This document shows, piece after piece, positions 22,852-30,420 of a stretch of DNA of 37,025 nucleotides. A program made the position numbers and the translations under genes. The notes beneath the pieces are model-generated. The model ran no database searches. It saw only the letters and a list, made by a program, of their open reading frames with translations, and was not told the DNA's origin. The stretch comes from a virus. The stretch is taken from positions 1 to 37,025 of the IMG/VR virus record IMGVR_UViG_3300042934_000636; one strand, 5' to 3'. How positions within the stretch are numbered: the first letter of the stretch is position 1; each line of letters opens with the position of its first letter.

Positions 22852-23229
22852 CTAGTGCTGGTGCTGCTTCTGGAATTGCAGGGCGGTGTGGACGCTGGTC
22901 GGGATCAAGGCGACCTTCACGCCGTGGCCCTCGCTCCCGTCCGGGATCTGCTTTTGCCGGTCGGCGAGGATCTGGCAGCCGACACAGCGGTGGGTGGTGG
23001 CCCGGTAGGCGTCCTCGTCACCGCCGAGGTCTTCGTCCCACTCCTCGGGTCGGGTGCCGCAGGTCGGGCAGACCTGCTTGAGGTACGCCTCGTAGGCGCG
23101 GGCCTTGCGCCGGTCGAGATCCGACCAGGTGCCGTCTCCGTGACCGCGGTAGTAGGAGTGCGGGATCCGGTAGGCCCGGCACAGCTCCATCTCGGTACGG
23201 AAGTCGGCATCGTCGATCAGCCTTTTCCC
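22852..23229 (-). CDS. Tail assembly chaperone, -1 frameshift extension (T part)
   Basis: This frame has no convincing start of its own in the right place and overlaps the end of the upstream frame at a GGGAAAA heptamer. After a -1 slip the sequence continues RLIDDADFRTEMELCRAYRI for 123 residues to TAG 22852; together with the first 174 residues of the upstream frame the fusion would have about 297 residues. It carries CPTCGTRPEEWDED and THRCVGCQ, a zinc-ribbon pair usual in actinophage T extensions. The fusion acts with the short form to fold and arrange the tape measure before the tail tube is laid down. Confidence 0.85.
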   Translation of the reverse strand, partial: GKRLIDDADFRTEMELCRAYRIPHSYYRGHGDGTWSDLDRRKARAYEAYLKQVCPTCGTRPEEWDEDLGGDEDAYRATTHRCVGCQILADRQKQIPDGSEGHGVKVALIPTSVHTALQFQKQHQH

Positions 23230-23744
23230 AGGTCGGAACGCTTCCGCTGCTGCACCAACCAGGCGGCGCCCCACAGGGCTTTCCAGTCGTCCAGCGGCCA
23301 CGCCTGCATGGCGTGCTGCGCGTACTCCAGGGGCATCTCGTCGGTGCTGGCGGCAGCGATGAGCGCTGGGGCGAACGTGTCGACGTGGAACTCTGTGCTC
23401 TGTTCCTCGTCTTCGAGGGGAGGGTGCTCCTTAATGAGGGCTTCGAGCCGTCCGCGCTCAAGGGCCTGGAAGGTGAGGGTGACGGTCGCTGCTTCGTACG
23501 CCTCCGTGGCCGCCTTCAGCTCGGCCTGGGCTTCACGTGCCTGCGCTCGGACGTGGGCGGCGGCTTCCTGGTCGGCGTCCTTCGGCAGGGACTTCTTGTA
23601 GTCCTCCACGCGGGCCGCGGCCTGCTTGGCTGTCTGGTAGCGGTCGCGGACGTCGGGGTCGGCGCACAGGCGGAGGGTCTGCGTGGGCTTGGGCATGCTG
23701 TCCAGCTGCTTCTGGATGGCGTCCCAGGCGTTGGTGCTGGTCAT
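23217..23744 (-). CDS. Tail assembly chaperone, short form (G part)
   Basis: 175 residues ending in DLGKG just past the slip site. It is helical and charged, with a central region LKAATEAYEAATVTLTFQAL, then GRLEALIKEHPP, and the aromatic MPLEYAQHAMQAWPLDDWKA near the end, characteristic of gpG-like chaperones that bind the tape measure. It lies immediately between the major tail protein and the tape measure genes, as in lambda and nearly all siphoviruses. Most ribosomes should stop here; a fraction shifts into the T frame. Confidence 0.85.
   Translation of the reverse strand: MTSTNAWDAIQKQLDSMPKPTQTLRLCADPDVRDRYQTAKQAAARVEDYKKSLPKDADQEAAAHVRAQAREAQAELKAATEAYEAATVTLTFQALERGRLEALIKEHPPLEDEEQSTEFHVDTFAPALIAAASTDEMPLEYAQHAMQAWPLDDWKALWGAAWLVQQRKRSDLGKG
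23223..23229 (-). promoter_or_regulatory. Programmed -1 frameshift site GGGAAAA
   Basis: Read on the minus strand in the zero frame as CTG GGA AAA GGC TGA, so the heptamer is phased X XXY YYZ, the canonical slip arrangement; the stop follows after one codon. A -1 shift opens the 123-residue extension. Two-tRNA slipping on GGGAAAA is established in lambda-like phages (lambda uses GGGAAAG). Confidence 0.88.
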
Positions 23745-23768
23745 ACGGAGGGTCTCCTGTGGGAAGGG

Positions 23769-23821
23769 ACCCGGCCGGGCGCGTGGCGCCCTTCCCTGAA
23801 CCGCGACGGGCCCGGCCGGGT
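23769..23821 (-). terminator. Strong hairpin behind the major tail protein
   Basis: ACCCGGCCGGGC (23769-23780) and GCCCGGCCGGGT (23810-23821) form a perfect 12-bp stem with a 29-base loop, starting 17 bases after the stop of the major tail protein. It probably lowers read-through so that tail tube subunits exceed chaperones and tape measure. Confidence 0.7.
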
Positions 23822-23837
23822 GCTGGTGGGACCGGGA

Positions 23838-24308
23838 TCAGCCGGCGGTCGGGACGGTCTGGTTGAAGACCGGGCGGTCAGTGATCGTGAACTGGACGGT
23901 CACCTTGGCGGCCTCGTTGTCGGCCGTGTACGCCTTGGAGTTGGACACGACGGTCACAGGGAAGACGTCCATACCCTTGTTGCCGGCGGTCTTGCCCTTG
24001 GAGAAGATGACGACGAAACCGCTGGTGCCCTTCGCGAGCTCGGTTTCGACGTCGTCGAGGGTGCTGTCCTCGTAGAACGTGAGGCTGGAGTCGGCCGCGG
24101 AGTCGTCACCGCCGATCTTCGACACGAACGTGGACCCCATGTCGGGGGTCTCGATCGGGGTGTTCTCCAGCGACCAGCCGTCGATCGCGTTGATCTGGTC
24201 GGTGTAGTCCGTACCGGCGGTGATCTCCGCATCGGTCGGGATCAGGGTGGTCGCGGCGATCGTCGGGACGAAGTAGATCCGGGTCAGAGTCTTGCGGTTG
24301 AACCTCAT
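23838..24308 (-). CDS. Major tail (tube) protein
   Basis: 156 residues from the ATG at 24308 with GAGGGG at 5 bases; the frame extends upstream but that part is not coding-like. The sequence (LTRIYFVPTIAATTLIPTDA, TDYTDQINAIDGWSLENTPI, then DSSLTFYEDSTLDDVETELA, GTSGFVVIFSKG, and the end KVTVQFTITDRPVFNQTVP) is the compact beta-sandwich tube subunit of actinophage siphoviruses, smaller than those with an Ig-like tail. Many copies stack around the tape measure. It is flanked by strong hairpins on both sides, consistent with high and separate expression. Confidence 0.85.
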   Translation of the reverse strand: MRFNRKTLTRIYFVPTIAATTLIPTDAEITAGTDYTDQINAIDGWSLENTPIETPDMGSTFVSKIGGDDSAADSSLTFYEDSTLDDVETELAKGTSGFVVIFSKGKTAGNKGMDVFPVTVVSNSKAYTADNEAAKVTVQFTITDRPVFNQTVPTAG

Positions 24309-24335
24309 GGTGGCCCCTCGCGGATAGGGGCCGAT

Positions 24336-24399
24336 GGGACCCCTGCTACACGTGTCGGTGTGGCGGCCACCTGTGGTGGTGGCGTCCGCGTGGGGTCCC
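24336..24399 (-). terminator. Compound inverted repeat before the major tail protein gene
   Basis: GGGACCCC (24336-24343) and GGGGTCCC (24392-24399) bracket an inner GCCACC/GGTGGC pair. The 125-base gap has no gene. It may end the connector transcript, or be a structured leader of the tail protein message. Confidence 0.5.
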
Positions 24400-24433
24400 G
24401 CCGCGGTGCGGTCAAGCGCTCCCCTTGTCGGGG

Positions 24434-24907
24434 CTATCCGGCCGGCTGCTCCTCGAGGAAGAGCCGGTAACGGATCACTGATGTGATGATGGCATCTCCT
24501 GGGTCGGACGTTCCCCCCGCTTCGCGTGCCTCCCGCCGCCAGCAGTTCACGCCCGTCCCGACGTTGAGCGGATGCATATATCCAGGGCCGCCATCTGCGG
24601 GGCGGTCGACGACCTTCCAGGCACGGTCGGCCATCCACTGCGCCTGCTCGTCGCCGCCGCGGCTGTCGGGAACTCCGGGGGTGGGCCCGGACACGAATGT
24701 CGCCTGGTAGTCGAGGACGGCGGCTCGCTGATTGTCGGCGAACGTGGCGGTGGCGTCGGTGCGGTCCAGGGGGTACAGGATCGTGTACGGCGGCGGTACC
24801 GGACTGCCCTTGCTGTCCAGGGGCACGGAGCGCAGCCCGACGGGCTTGCCGGTGAGCGAAGCCAGGAGGGACTGGAGGCCCTGGGTGACGGGGAGTCTCT
24901 GGATCAC
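24434..24907 (-). CDS. Tail terminator-like protein
   Basis: 157 residues. The long upstream extension of the frame is a shadow of the neighbouring gene; GTG 24907 lies two bases behind the upstream stop. The order and content, VTQGLQSLLASLTGKPVGLR, PPPYTILYPLDRTDATATFA, RAWKVVDRPADG and the end AIITSVIRYRLFLEEQ, fit the small alpha/beta protein that caps the tail tube and joins it to the head. Position directly before the major tail protein supports this. No motif proves it. Confidence 0.6.
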   Translation of the reverse strand: MIQRLPVTQGLQSLLASLTGKPVGLRSVPLDSKGSPVPPPYTILYPLDRTDATATFADNQRAAVLDYQATFVSGPTPGVPDSRGGDEQAQWMADRAWKVVDRPADGGPGYMHPLNVGTGVNCWRREAREAGGTSDPGDAIITSVIRYRLFLEEQPAG

Positions 24908-24909
24908 AG

Positions 24910-25305
24910 TCAGCTCCCGAAGATCCTGGCCAGGGCCGCCTTGAACGCGTCCTCGTACTCGTCGGACAGCTCGTTCACCGCGGGCTCCACGTGCGGGTAC
25001 GGCGGCTGGAAAAAGTGCCGGCCAATACTGTCCGTCATGTCCCAGAACCCAAACTCGAGGCGCCGCCCGTAGGGCTGGGTCGTGCCGAGCGTTGCTCCCC
25101 CGCCGTCCGGCACGGCGAAAGGCTGGGCGGGCCCCCAGGAGTCGAAGTACTGGCCAGTGATGATGTTCGGGCCGGGACGTCCGGACGCGTTCCAGCGGAT
25201 CATCGCGCGCAGGAGGCGGGCCTGCTGCTGCACCGTCCGGTTGACCTCCGGCCCGACACGGTCCGCAGCCTGCTCCAGCCGGTCGGCAAGTTCGTCCAGG
25301 TCCAT
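24910..25305 (-). CDS. HK97-gp10-like head-tail joining protein
   Basis: 131 residues if the ATG at 25305 is used (TGATG overlap with the preceding gene); a GTG one codon earlier is possible. LADRLEQAADRVGPEVNRTV, then QQQARLLRAMIRWNASGRPG, TGQYFDSW, QPYGRRLEFGF, and PPYPHVEPAVNELSDEYEDA form the usual gp10-like pattern: a helix, a short strand pair, Y-G-RR-LE-G and a final helix. These proteins form the neck ring between connector and tail. Confidence 0.75.
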   Translation of the reverse strand: MDLDELADRLEQAADRVGPEVNRTVQQQARLLRAMIRWNASGRPGPNIITGQYFDSWGPAQPFAVPDGGGATLGTTQPYGRRLEFGFWDMTDSIGRHFFQPPYPHVEPAVNELSDEYEDAFKAALARIFGS

Positions 25306-25751
25306 CACGCCTCCCCGCCAGCCTGTTGGATCTGGTCAAGGCTGGTGATGCGGACGACGCCGAGGGTGCCGCCCTGGGAGGGGTCCATGGCCCGCCACTG
25401 CCGTCCGACGAGGGTCAGGTCGCCGCCTGCGTGGATGGCGGTGACGGTGACGATGGTGTCCCGGGGGGCGATCGGCGCTGTGAGGGGGGTGAACGCCTTG
25501 TACTTGCTGGTGGTCTCGTTCACCCAGGGTTGTGTCGCGGCGACTGCGGATGCGCTCTCAGACACGGAGCCTGGCTGTACCGCGCCGAGCCCCTCGTAGA
25601 GGACGGTGCCTTCGGGAACCTCGTAGAGGCCGGTGCCGGGGTTGAAGACAGGCGGCCCGCCGGGGCTGGCGAAGCGAACGGTGTCGAGGAAGAGCATGCC
25701 CTCCACGAGGGGGGTGACGTTGGCGAGGATCCGGGCGAGGTCGACAGCCAT
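25305..25751 (-). CDS. DUF6093-type connector-region protein
   Basis: 148 residues from ATG 25751, one-base overlap with the upstream stop. The frame goes on upstream but lacks coding character there. The beta-rich core with GMLFLDTVRFASPGGPPVFN, then YEVPEGTVLYEGLGAVQP, and the end TLVGRQWRAMDPSQGGT is familiar from Streptomyces phage connector regions (DUF6093). It probably acts as head-tail stopper or joining factor; the evidence is position and family resemblance. Confidence 0.62.
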   Translation of the reverse strand: MAVDLARILANVTPLVEGMLFLDTVRFASPGGPPVFNPGTGLYEVPEGTVLYEGLGAVQPGSVSESASAVAATQPWVNETTSKYKAFTPLTAPIAPRDTIVTVTAIHAGGDLTLVGRQWRAMDPSQGGTLGVVRITSLDQIQQAGGEA

Positions 25752-26146
25752 CAGCGGGTCCCCCCTTCCGTGTTCCGCGCCCACTCGGTGAGGGTCATGA
25801 GCATCGCGTGTGCCGTGGCGCCGGGCCCGCCGCCGTAGTCGGCGCGGTTGAGGGCCTCCTGGTCGAGAAGCTGCGGGTCAACCGCGTTCAGGAACTCGCA
25901 GATCTGGTCGGCGGGCGTCTTGGCCACCCCGACAGCAACGCGGGCGAGCCCCTGGAAGACGACTCCGTCGGGCTGCCGGGTGTGGAGGATCAGCATGGGC
26001 AGGGCGGCGGAGATGTCGTGCTGGAGGACGTAGCCGGTGACTGTGCCGGGCGGGAGGGCTTCGCCGCCGATGCGGATGGTGGCCTGCCCAGGCTGGCCGT
26101 CGATGTGGACGGCGTGCGCCTGCGGCTCGGTCGGCTGATCAGGCAT
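25751..26146 (-). CDS. Conserved connector-region hypothetical protein
   Basis: 131 residues from the ATG at 26146, which overlaps the preceding gene by 8 bases. The N-terminal part is beta-rich (HAVHIDGQPGQATIRIGGEA, LPPGTVTGYVLQHDIS), followed by a helical second half ending AHAMLMTLTEWARNT. No motif is recognised. Its setting in a chain of overlapping genes between capsid and tail makes a role in head completion or in the particle likely. Confidence 0.6.
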   Translation of the reverse strand: MPDQPTEPQAHAVHIDGQPGQATIRIGGEALPPGTVTGYVLQHDISAALPMLILHTRQPDGVVFQGLARVAVGVAKTPADQICEFLNAVDPQLLDQEALNRADYGGGPGATAHAMLMTLTEWARNTEGGTR

Positions 26147-26708
26147 CGCCACCCACCTGACGCTCGCGCTCCGCCTTCTTGGCCGCCATCTGTTCATGCC
26201 ACTTCGGCCAGCCTTGCCAAGTGGGGTCCGGCTCGATCGGTACCTGCTGGACGACCCACCGCTGGAACGTGAGGGCCCCGTCCAACGTCCTGGCGTTCAT
26301 CTCGCGATGGCCGTCGGGAGACTCGTAGAACTCGGTGAACCCGATGACCTGGCGTCCTGGCTGGTCACCGTGCATCTTGTACTCCACGGTGATGTCACCG
26401 AACGCGACCTTGTTCGGGTCGATTCCGTTCGCTCGGAGCCACGTCTTCACACGCTCATGCTGTTCAGGGCTGATCCTTTGCCCTTCGGCGACGACGGTGA
26501 TGACGCGTCGTTCTACTGGGTGCGGGACTGGAACGCTTCCCGGTTCCTGTAGCGGCAGCTTGATCGGGCGGTGGGCCACATGTACGTCTCCCTCCAGGCC
26601 CGTCACCAACTGAACGGTGGCTTCGTGCACACGGTGTCCCTCGGGCACGGCAAGATCCAGACCCAAGGCATCCAGTTGCTGACCGATAGTCAGGTGGACC
26701 TCACTCAT
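26139..26708 (-). CDS. Conserved connector-region hypothetical protein
   Basis: 189 residues; the ATG overlaps the upstream stop (ATGA). The first 60 residues alternate short strands and loops; the middle includes ERRVITVVAEGQRISPEQHE and RVKTWLRANGIDPNKVAFGD, a helix and a strand; the C-terminal end is a charged helix (KWHEQMAAKKAERERQV). No family is recognised. Gene order suggests a protein of the head or connector, but a regulator cannot be excluded. Confidence 0.58.
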   Translation of the reverse strand: MSEVHLTIGQQLDALGLDLAVPEGHRVHEATVQLVTGLEGDVHVAHRPIKLPLQEPGSVPVPHPVERRVITVVAEGQRISPEQHERVKTWLRANGIDPNKVAFGDITVEYKMHGDQPGRQVIGFTEFYESPDGHREMNARTLDGALTFQRWVVQQVPIEPDPTWQGWPKWHEQMAAKKAERERQVGGDA

Positions 26709-27046
26709 TCGGAATCACCAGCCTTAAGGGATCCCAGAAACTTGACCAGGTGGTACTGAGCGCGTGCTCCACGAGTCCGTTCGGTGTCGTGGCTGGCGTC
26801 TGGGCAGGAGAGGCCCGCCAGTCTCTCGGCGAGGGTAGTGAAGGCGTAGAAGTCGTCGAACGTGGCGGACTCGGCCGCCTTCTGCGCGAGGACGCGGTAG
26901 GAGCGTCGGGCCGGTTCGGAGATGTCGTTCCAGGAGGGCAGGGGGGTATCGGGCGTCGTTGCCCTGGTGTGGGCTTCGGCCAGGTGGTGGAGGGACTGCG
27001 CCGCGATCTCCATGGCGTTGTTGAGGGTTGGGGTGGAAGTGGTCAT
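26705..27046 (-). CDS. Small helical protein of the connector region
   Basis: 113 residues from the ATG at 27046, overlapping the upstream stop (ATGA). Almost entirely helical: NAMEIAAQSLHHLAEAHTRA, WNDISEPARRSYRVLAQKAA, FDDFYAFTTLAERLAG, then a short basic tail. A DNA-, RNA- or protein-binding adaptor is possible. No motif is recognised; it is part of the same overlapping operon. Confidence 0.58.
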   Translation of the reverse strand: MTTSTPTLNNAMEIAAQSLHHLAEAHTRATTPDTPLPSWNDISEPARRSYRVLAQKAAESATFDDFYAFTTLAERLAGLSCPDASHDTERTRGARAQYHLVKFLGSLKAGDSE

Positions 27047-27870
27047 AGGGGCGCTCCGGTACGGATCTCGGTTCGGCCGATCAGGTCGAGACGGGGTAGA
27101 AACTCGCGAATGCAGTGCGGATGGCTGGTCGGGTGGGCGAGGGCATCCTGAACGGTGCGCAGGGTGCGGTTCGCCTTGTCCCCTGAGTCGTGCGTCTCCC
27201 ATCCGCACGCGGCGCCATCGCGGACTTCCACCCACTCCGTGCCCAGCTCCTGCAACGCAGTCCGGGCGGCCCCGCTGTTCGCGGTGGTCACGGCTTGCCA
27301 GGTGATTGCGGCGCTGGCCCACGAATCGACCGGATGCCGGGCGTTGTTGGCGTAGACGACCGCGTCCAAGGGGTGGTCGCGGCGCAGCTGCGCCGAGCTG
27401 AAGTGTGCACTGCCGCGCACAGCGTCCTGTGCGGCACGGAGGAAGACCCGGGCCCGGCGCAGCGCCTCGCTGATCCGGCCGGTGAGGTCCGCGTAGTACT
27501 GGGCGGACAGGGCCGTCACCTGCTGCTGGTGGAGCAGCGTCCACGAGAAGCGCACGCCGGGCCGTCGGGCGTTGTCCAGCATCGTCAGCGCACCCTCGCG
27601 GTAGACGAGGGGGAGGTCGACGGATGCCCACTGGTCGGCGAAAGCTCCAGCTTCCCGGTTGAAGTCGATGATGGCCTGCTGGAACTCCTGCGCGGCAGCT
27701 CGGATCCGGGCGCGCGCTCGGGGACCGGGTCGGACGCGGGACAGTCGGCTGAGGAGTCTGACCTGAGCGGCGGCCAGGATTCGCCAGGCGGTACGGATCC
27801 TGTTGATGCCGCCGCTGATGTAGCTGATGAGGCGGGACCGGAGGGTCCGGCGCCGGACGGGGGTGGTCAT
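27043..27870 (-). CDS. MuF-like minor head protein
   Basis: 275 residues from ATG 27870 (ATGA overlap). The N-terminal half is basic and helical (RARARIRAAAQEFQQAIIDF). The C-terminal third has the typical minor head pattern: AITWQAVTTANSGAARTALQ, then TEWVEVRDGAACGW with Cys222, and SHPHC at 249-253, i.e. a V.DG..C followed by HPxC. The SPP1 gp7/Mu F family enters the head with the DNA or stabilises the capsid. The unusual point is its place: it lies several genes behind the capsid rather than next to the portal. The family assignment rests on this motif only. Confidence 0.7.
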   Translation of the reverse strand: MTTPVRRRTLRSRLISYISGGINRIRTAWRILAAAQVRLLSRLSRVRPGPRARARIRAAAQEFQQAIIDFNREAGAFADQWASVDLPLVYREGALTMLDNARRPGVRFSWTLLHQQQVTALSAQYYADLTGRISEALRRARVFLRAAQDAVRGSAHFSSAQLRRDHPLDAVVYANNARHPVDSWASAAITWQAVTTANSGAARTALQELGTEWVEVRDGAACGWETHDSGDKANRTLRTVQDALAHPTSHPHCIREFLPRLDLIGRTEIRTGAPL

Positions 27871-28196
27871 CGGCGGGCCCGTGGCTGAAGGACGATCCAC
27901 CCGATGCCAGTCCCCGCGTCGGAACCGCCCGGATCGTCAGGGGCGGGGATGTCGCCGTCCTGGAGTGCCGCGATCTTCCGTTCCAGGGCCTTGATGTTCT
28001 CCCCGAAGCCGAGTCCGACGACTCCGCTCACGTTGAGGGTCGTGGGCTGGGCCAGCAGGTCGGCGAGGCGCCCGTTGAGGACTTCGATAGCGACCGCGCG
28101 TGCGGATCCGAGGCGGGCGTACCGGTCTTCGAGGTCGGTGACGTCGGTGGCTGCGCCGAGCTGGGCAAGGAGCCAGGCCCGTATGGCGGTGTCCAT
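27867..28196 (-). CDS. Small connector-region protein
   Basis: 109 residues from the ATG at 28196 with GGAGG at 5 bases; the frame extends upstream into the terminator, which excludes a longer start. MDTAIRAWLLAQLGAATDVT, then DLEDRYARLGSARAVAIEVL, is a compact helical domain; FGENIKALERKIAALQ is another helix; the rest is flexible. The beginning (RAWLLAQLG..TDVTDLEDRYARL) is a pattern common in actinophage neck proteins. It is the first gene of the connector operon behind the hairpin. Confidence 0.6.
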   Translation of the reverse strand: MDTAIRAWLLAQLGAATDVTDLEDRYARLGSARAVAIEVLNGRLADLLAQPTTLNVSGVVGLGFGENIKALERKIAALQDGDIPAPDDPGGSDAGTGIGWIVLQPRARR

Positions 28197-28235
28197 GGCT
28201 GCCTCCAAGACTGTTATGGGAAGGGGTGGTGCGGG

Positions 28236-28280
28236 AGCGGGCCCGCCCTGTGGCGCCCCCACCGTGGGGGCGGGCCCGCT
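28236..28280 (-). terminator. Very strong hairpin between head and connector genes
   Basis: AGCGGGCCCGCCC (28236-28248) and GGGCGGGCCCGCT (28268-28280) form a perfect 13-bp stem, just behind the gene ending at 28286. It probably separates the abundant capsid messages from the connector operon. Confidence 0.75.
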
Positions 28281-28285
28281 TCCCG

Positions 28286-28579
28286 CTAGTCGCCGCTGGT
28301 GCCCTCGTCAGCGGCGTCCCGGCCCCGGGCCGGCTTCTTGGCCGCAGGCTTGCGCGCTGCGGGCTTGGTGACCGCGGGTGCGGTCTCGGTGGTGTCCTGC
28401 TGGGTCTTGCTGTCCGGGTCGGCGGCGGGTGCCGTGTCGGGCAGTTCGCCGTTTTCCCAGCACGCCGGGTTCCGGATGAGGGCCGCGTACTCGGGTGCGG
28501 GTTCCTCGCCGGCGCGTAGCAGGATGTCGCGGTGCTTCTTCTGGTCCCGTACGAAGACGGACCGGGCGAGCCGGGCCAT
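28286..28579 (-). CDS. Small protein downstream of the major capsid gene, A/K-rich tail
   Basis: 97 residues from the ATG at 28579, five bases behind the capsid stop. The first 50 residues have a conserved look: MARLARSVFVRDQKKHRDIL, then LRAGEEPAPEYAALIRNPAC and W. The remainder is a flexible tail, ending in alternating Ala/Lys/Arg (AVTKPAARKPAAKKPARG), similar to nucleic-acid-binding tails of histone type. It could bind DNA in the head or stay in the virion as a minor component; no family function is known to me. Confidence 0.65.
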   Translation of the reverse strand: MARLARSVFVRDQKKHRDILLRAGEEPAPEYAALIRNPACWENGELPDTAPAADPDSKTQQDTTETAPAVTKPAARKPAAKKPARGRDAADEGTSGD

Positions 28580-28584
28580 CCGGA

Positions 28585-29652
28585 TCAGGCCTCGTCCAGG
28601 ACGGTCGCGGCGATGTGGAAGTTCGGCACGTACAGCACCGGCATCGCGATCGCGTTGGCCGTGGTGGAGAACTGGACGGGGTTGGACTTCTTGTCGTAGG
28701 AGACGTAGATGCCCGGTTCCCGGGACGCCTCGAGGCCGGGGTTGTCGCCCGGGTCGAGGTTGTCCTGTTCGGCGGTGATGCCGTACTGGGTCTGCGCCCA
28801 CTGATCCGGGTTCGGCGGGACCATGGCCCACAGGCTCTCGGGGGTGACGCGGACGTACTGGTCGTCGCTCCAGACCTGCTCGTCGTAGATCTCGATGGGC
28901 GGCAGGTTCCAGCGGGCGCGAACGCTGTTGACGTCCGGCGGTGCGAGGGTGGTGGAGGGGGTGGTCTCCGGGCTGGAGGAGTTCCAGAACGCGGTCCGGT
29001 ACTCCAGGTTGGAGGCGAGGACGGACGCCGCACGCTCGGAGGTGATGACGCGGGCGGGCTTGGGGGCGCCGACGCTCTTGAGGTAGCGCAGCCACGCCAT
29101 CTCGTCGGTGAGCGGGGTGGCGCCTTCCTGGTCCCACGGAGTGGCGGCGACGGGCTTGTTCTCGGTGGGGACGTTCCAGTCGACGTTGAGCCACTGGCCG
29201 CTGTCGCCGATGCCGGGAAGGTCGACAACGCCGGTGGACAGGAGCTGTCCGGCGGCGAGCTCCATGGCAACCTTGATGGAGGTGAAGTGACGCTCGAGGT
29301 CGTCGTAGAGGGCCTCGATGAACTCCTGGTCGTCCGCGCCGCGGCGGGCGTTGTGGAGGATGAGGGAGAGTTCGCCCATTTCGAGGGTCTGGCCGACCGG
29401 GGGCAGCATGCCCTCGTTGACGACCCGCTCGGCCTGCCGCTTGGCCAGCGCGTGCGGGGTGTCGAAGGCCCGGAACTTCGCGGCGTTGACGCGCCGCTTG
29501 TTCGACTCGATGCGGAACTTCGGACCGAAGATCTTCCGCTCCGGGATCACGCTCTGCGTGAGCGCGAACGTGTTCGGGGTGGGCAGTCCGTTGATGTAGG
29601 CGTTGATGTCTTCCGGCGTGACGTTCTGGAGGAGCCGGTCGAGGGTGCTCAT
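28585..29652 (-). CDS. Major capsid protein (lambda gpE family)
   Basis: 355 residues from ATG 29652. The order of motifs is that of the capsid E family: LTQSVIPERKIFGPKFRIES, RVNAAKFRAFDTPHALAKRQ, EFIEALYDDLERHFTSIKVA, MELAAGQLLSTG, and the end AIAMPVLYVPNFHIAATVLD. The HK97-like fold is expected. It lacks the N-terminal scaffold and cleavage domain of HK97 itself, and no protease gene is seen, so a separate scaffold, as found here at 30518-31279, is needed. Decoration and scaffold genes lie just upstream in transcription order. Confidence 0.9.
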   Translation of the reverse strand: MSTLDRLLQNVTPEDINAYINGLPTPNTFALTQSVIPERKIFGPKFRIESNKRRVNAAKFRAFDTPHALAKRQAERVVNEGMLPPVGQTLEMGELSLILHNARRGADDQEFIEALYDDLERHFTSIKVAMELAAGQLLSTGVVDLPGIGDSGQWLNVDWNVPTENKPVAATPWDQEGATPLTDEMAWLRYLKSVGAPKPARVITSERAASVLASNLEYRTAFWNSSSPETTPSTTLAPPDVNSVRARWNLPPIEIYDEQVWSDDQYVRVTPESLWAMVPPNPDQWAQTQYGITAEQDNLDPGDNPGLEASREPGIYVSYDKKSNPVQFSTTANAIAMPVLYVPNFHIAATVLDEA

Positions 29653-29670
29653 GAGGATCGGTCTCCTTGT

Positions 29671-30417
29671 TTACCGGTAGTGGATGTTGACGCCGGGCGC
29701 GGTGGAGGCGACGTCGGTCGGGTCGAACGGGATCGGGCACTTGTCCGCGAAGACCTCGCCGTACCAGAGGAGCGCGCCGGAGGTCTTGGTGGACCCGGGG
29801 GCGAACAGGGACTCGGTGGCGAGGAACCCGGCGAGGACTTCGGTGCCGTCCGTCGCGGAGGCGCCGCCGCCTGCGGTGGTGGTGGCCACGGCGACGGCCG
29901 GGCTGGTGCCACCAGTGAGGGAGGCGCCGGACGCGGTCATCTGGGCGACGTCCTCGCCCAGGTACTGGCCGCCGAAGGTGACGACGACCGCGGTACCCGG
30001 GTGGGGGCCGCCGGACACGGCGACGTCCCCGACCTCCACGTTCGACAGGGCCTCCAGCGCGGCCTTCACCTGCGCGGCGGTCGCGTTGTAGGGGATCGCG
30101 GCGGTGGTCTGCCCGGAGAACGTCAGCGTGTAGCTGCCGCCGGTCGGTCCGCCGGTGATGGTGACGGTCTGGACCTCGGAGCGCGGCCCGGAGTACGGGG
30201 CGTACATCTTGGAGGCGGTGACCCGTCCCAGCGGGATGCCGGACTTGAGGACGTTGCGGGGCTGAAGGGCGTGGCCCTTCTCGTAGTGCACGCCCTCGGT
30301 GAACTTGGTGAGGTCGAGCAGGATGGTGTTGCAGTCGTTGGTGCCGACCAGGGAGGCGAGCCACGGCCGGTCGGCGGTGGCTTCCTCGCTGACGCGCACG
30401 GGCTGGAAGTCGTTCAC
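29671..30417 (-). CDS. Head decoration protein with an inserted beta domain
   Basis: 248 residues from GTG 30417 (AGGAGAGGGAC before it). The lambda-gpD-like frame is split: VRVSEEATADRPWLASLVGT, then GIPLGRVTASKMYAPYSG at the front, and TDGTEVLAGFLATESLFAPG, ALLWYGEVFADKCPIPFDPT at the back. Between them, about residues 79-186, lies a separate domain with FSGQTTAAIPYNATAAQVKA, then ALEALSNVEVGDVAVSGG and a final TGGTSPAVAVATTTAGG. This module is frequent in structural proteins of actinophages. The decoration protein locks the capsid hexamers; the insertion would project from the surface and may bind cells or mucus-like polymers. The split architecture is direct observation, the surface role inference. 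Confidence 0.8.
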   Translation of the reverse strand: MNDFQPVRVSEEATADRPWLASLVGTNDCNTILLDLTKFTEGVHYEKGHALQPRNVLKSGIPLGRVTASKMYAPYSGPRSEVQTVTITGGPTGGSYTLTFSGQTTAAIPYNATAAQVKAALEALSNVEVGDVAVSGGPHPGTAVVVTFGGQYLGEDVAQMTASGASLTGGTSPAVAVATTTAGGGASATDGTEVLAGFLATESLFAPGSTKTSGALLWYGEVFADKCPIPFDPTDVASTAPGVNIHYR

Positions 30418-30420
30418 GTC

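Noticed and set aside
22852-23301. Independent gene in the second chaperone frame from 23301
   Set aside because: The first codons overlap the end of the upstream frame and no good start is present; the phased GGGAAAA explains the frame by ribosomal shifting.
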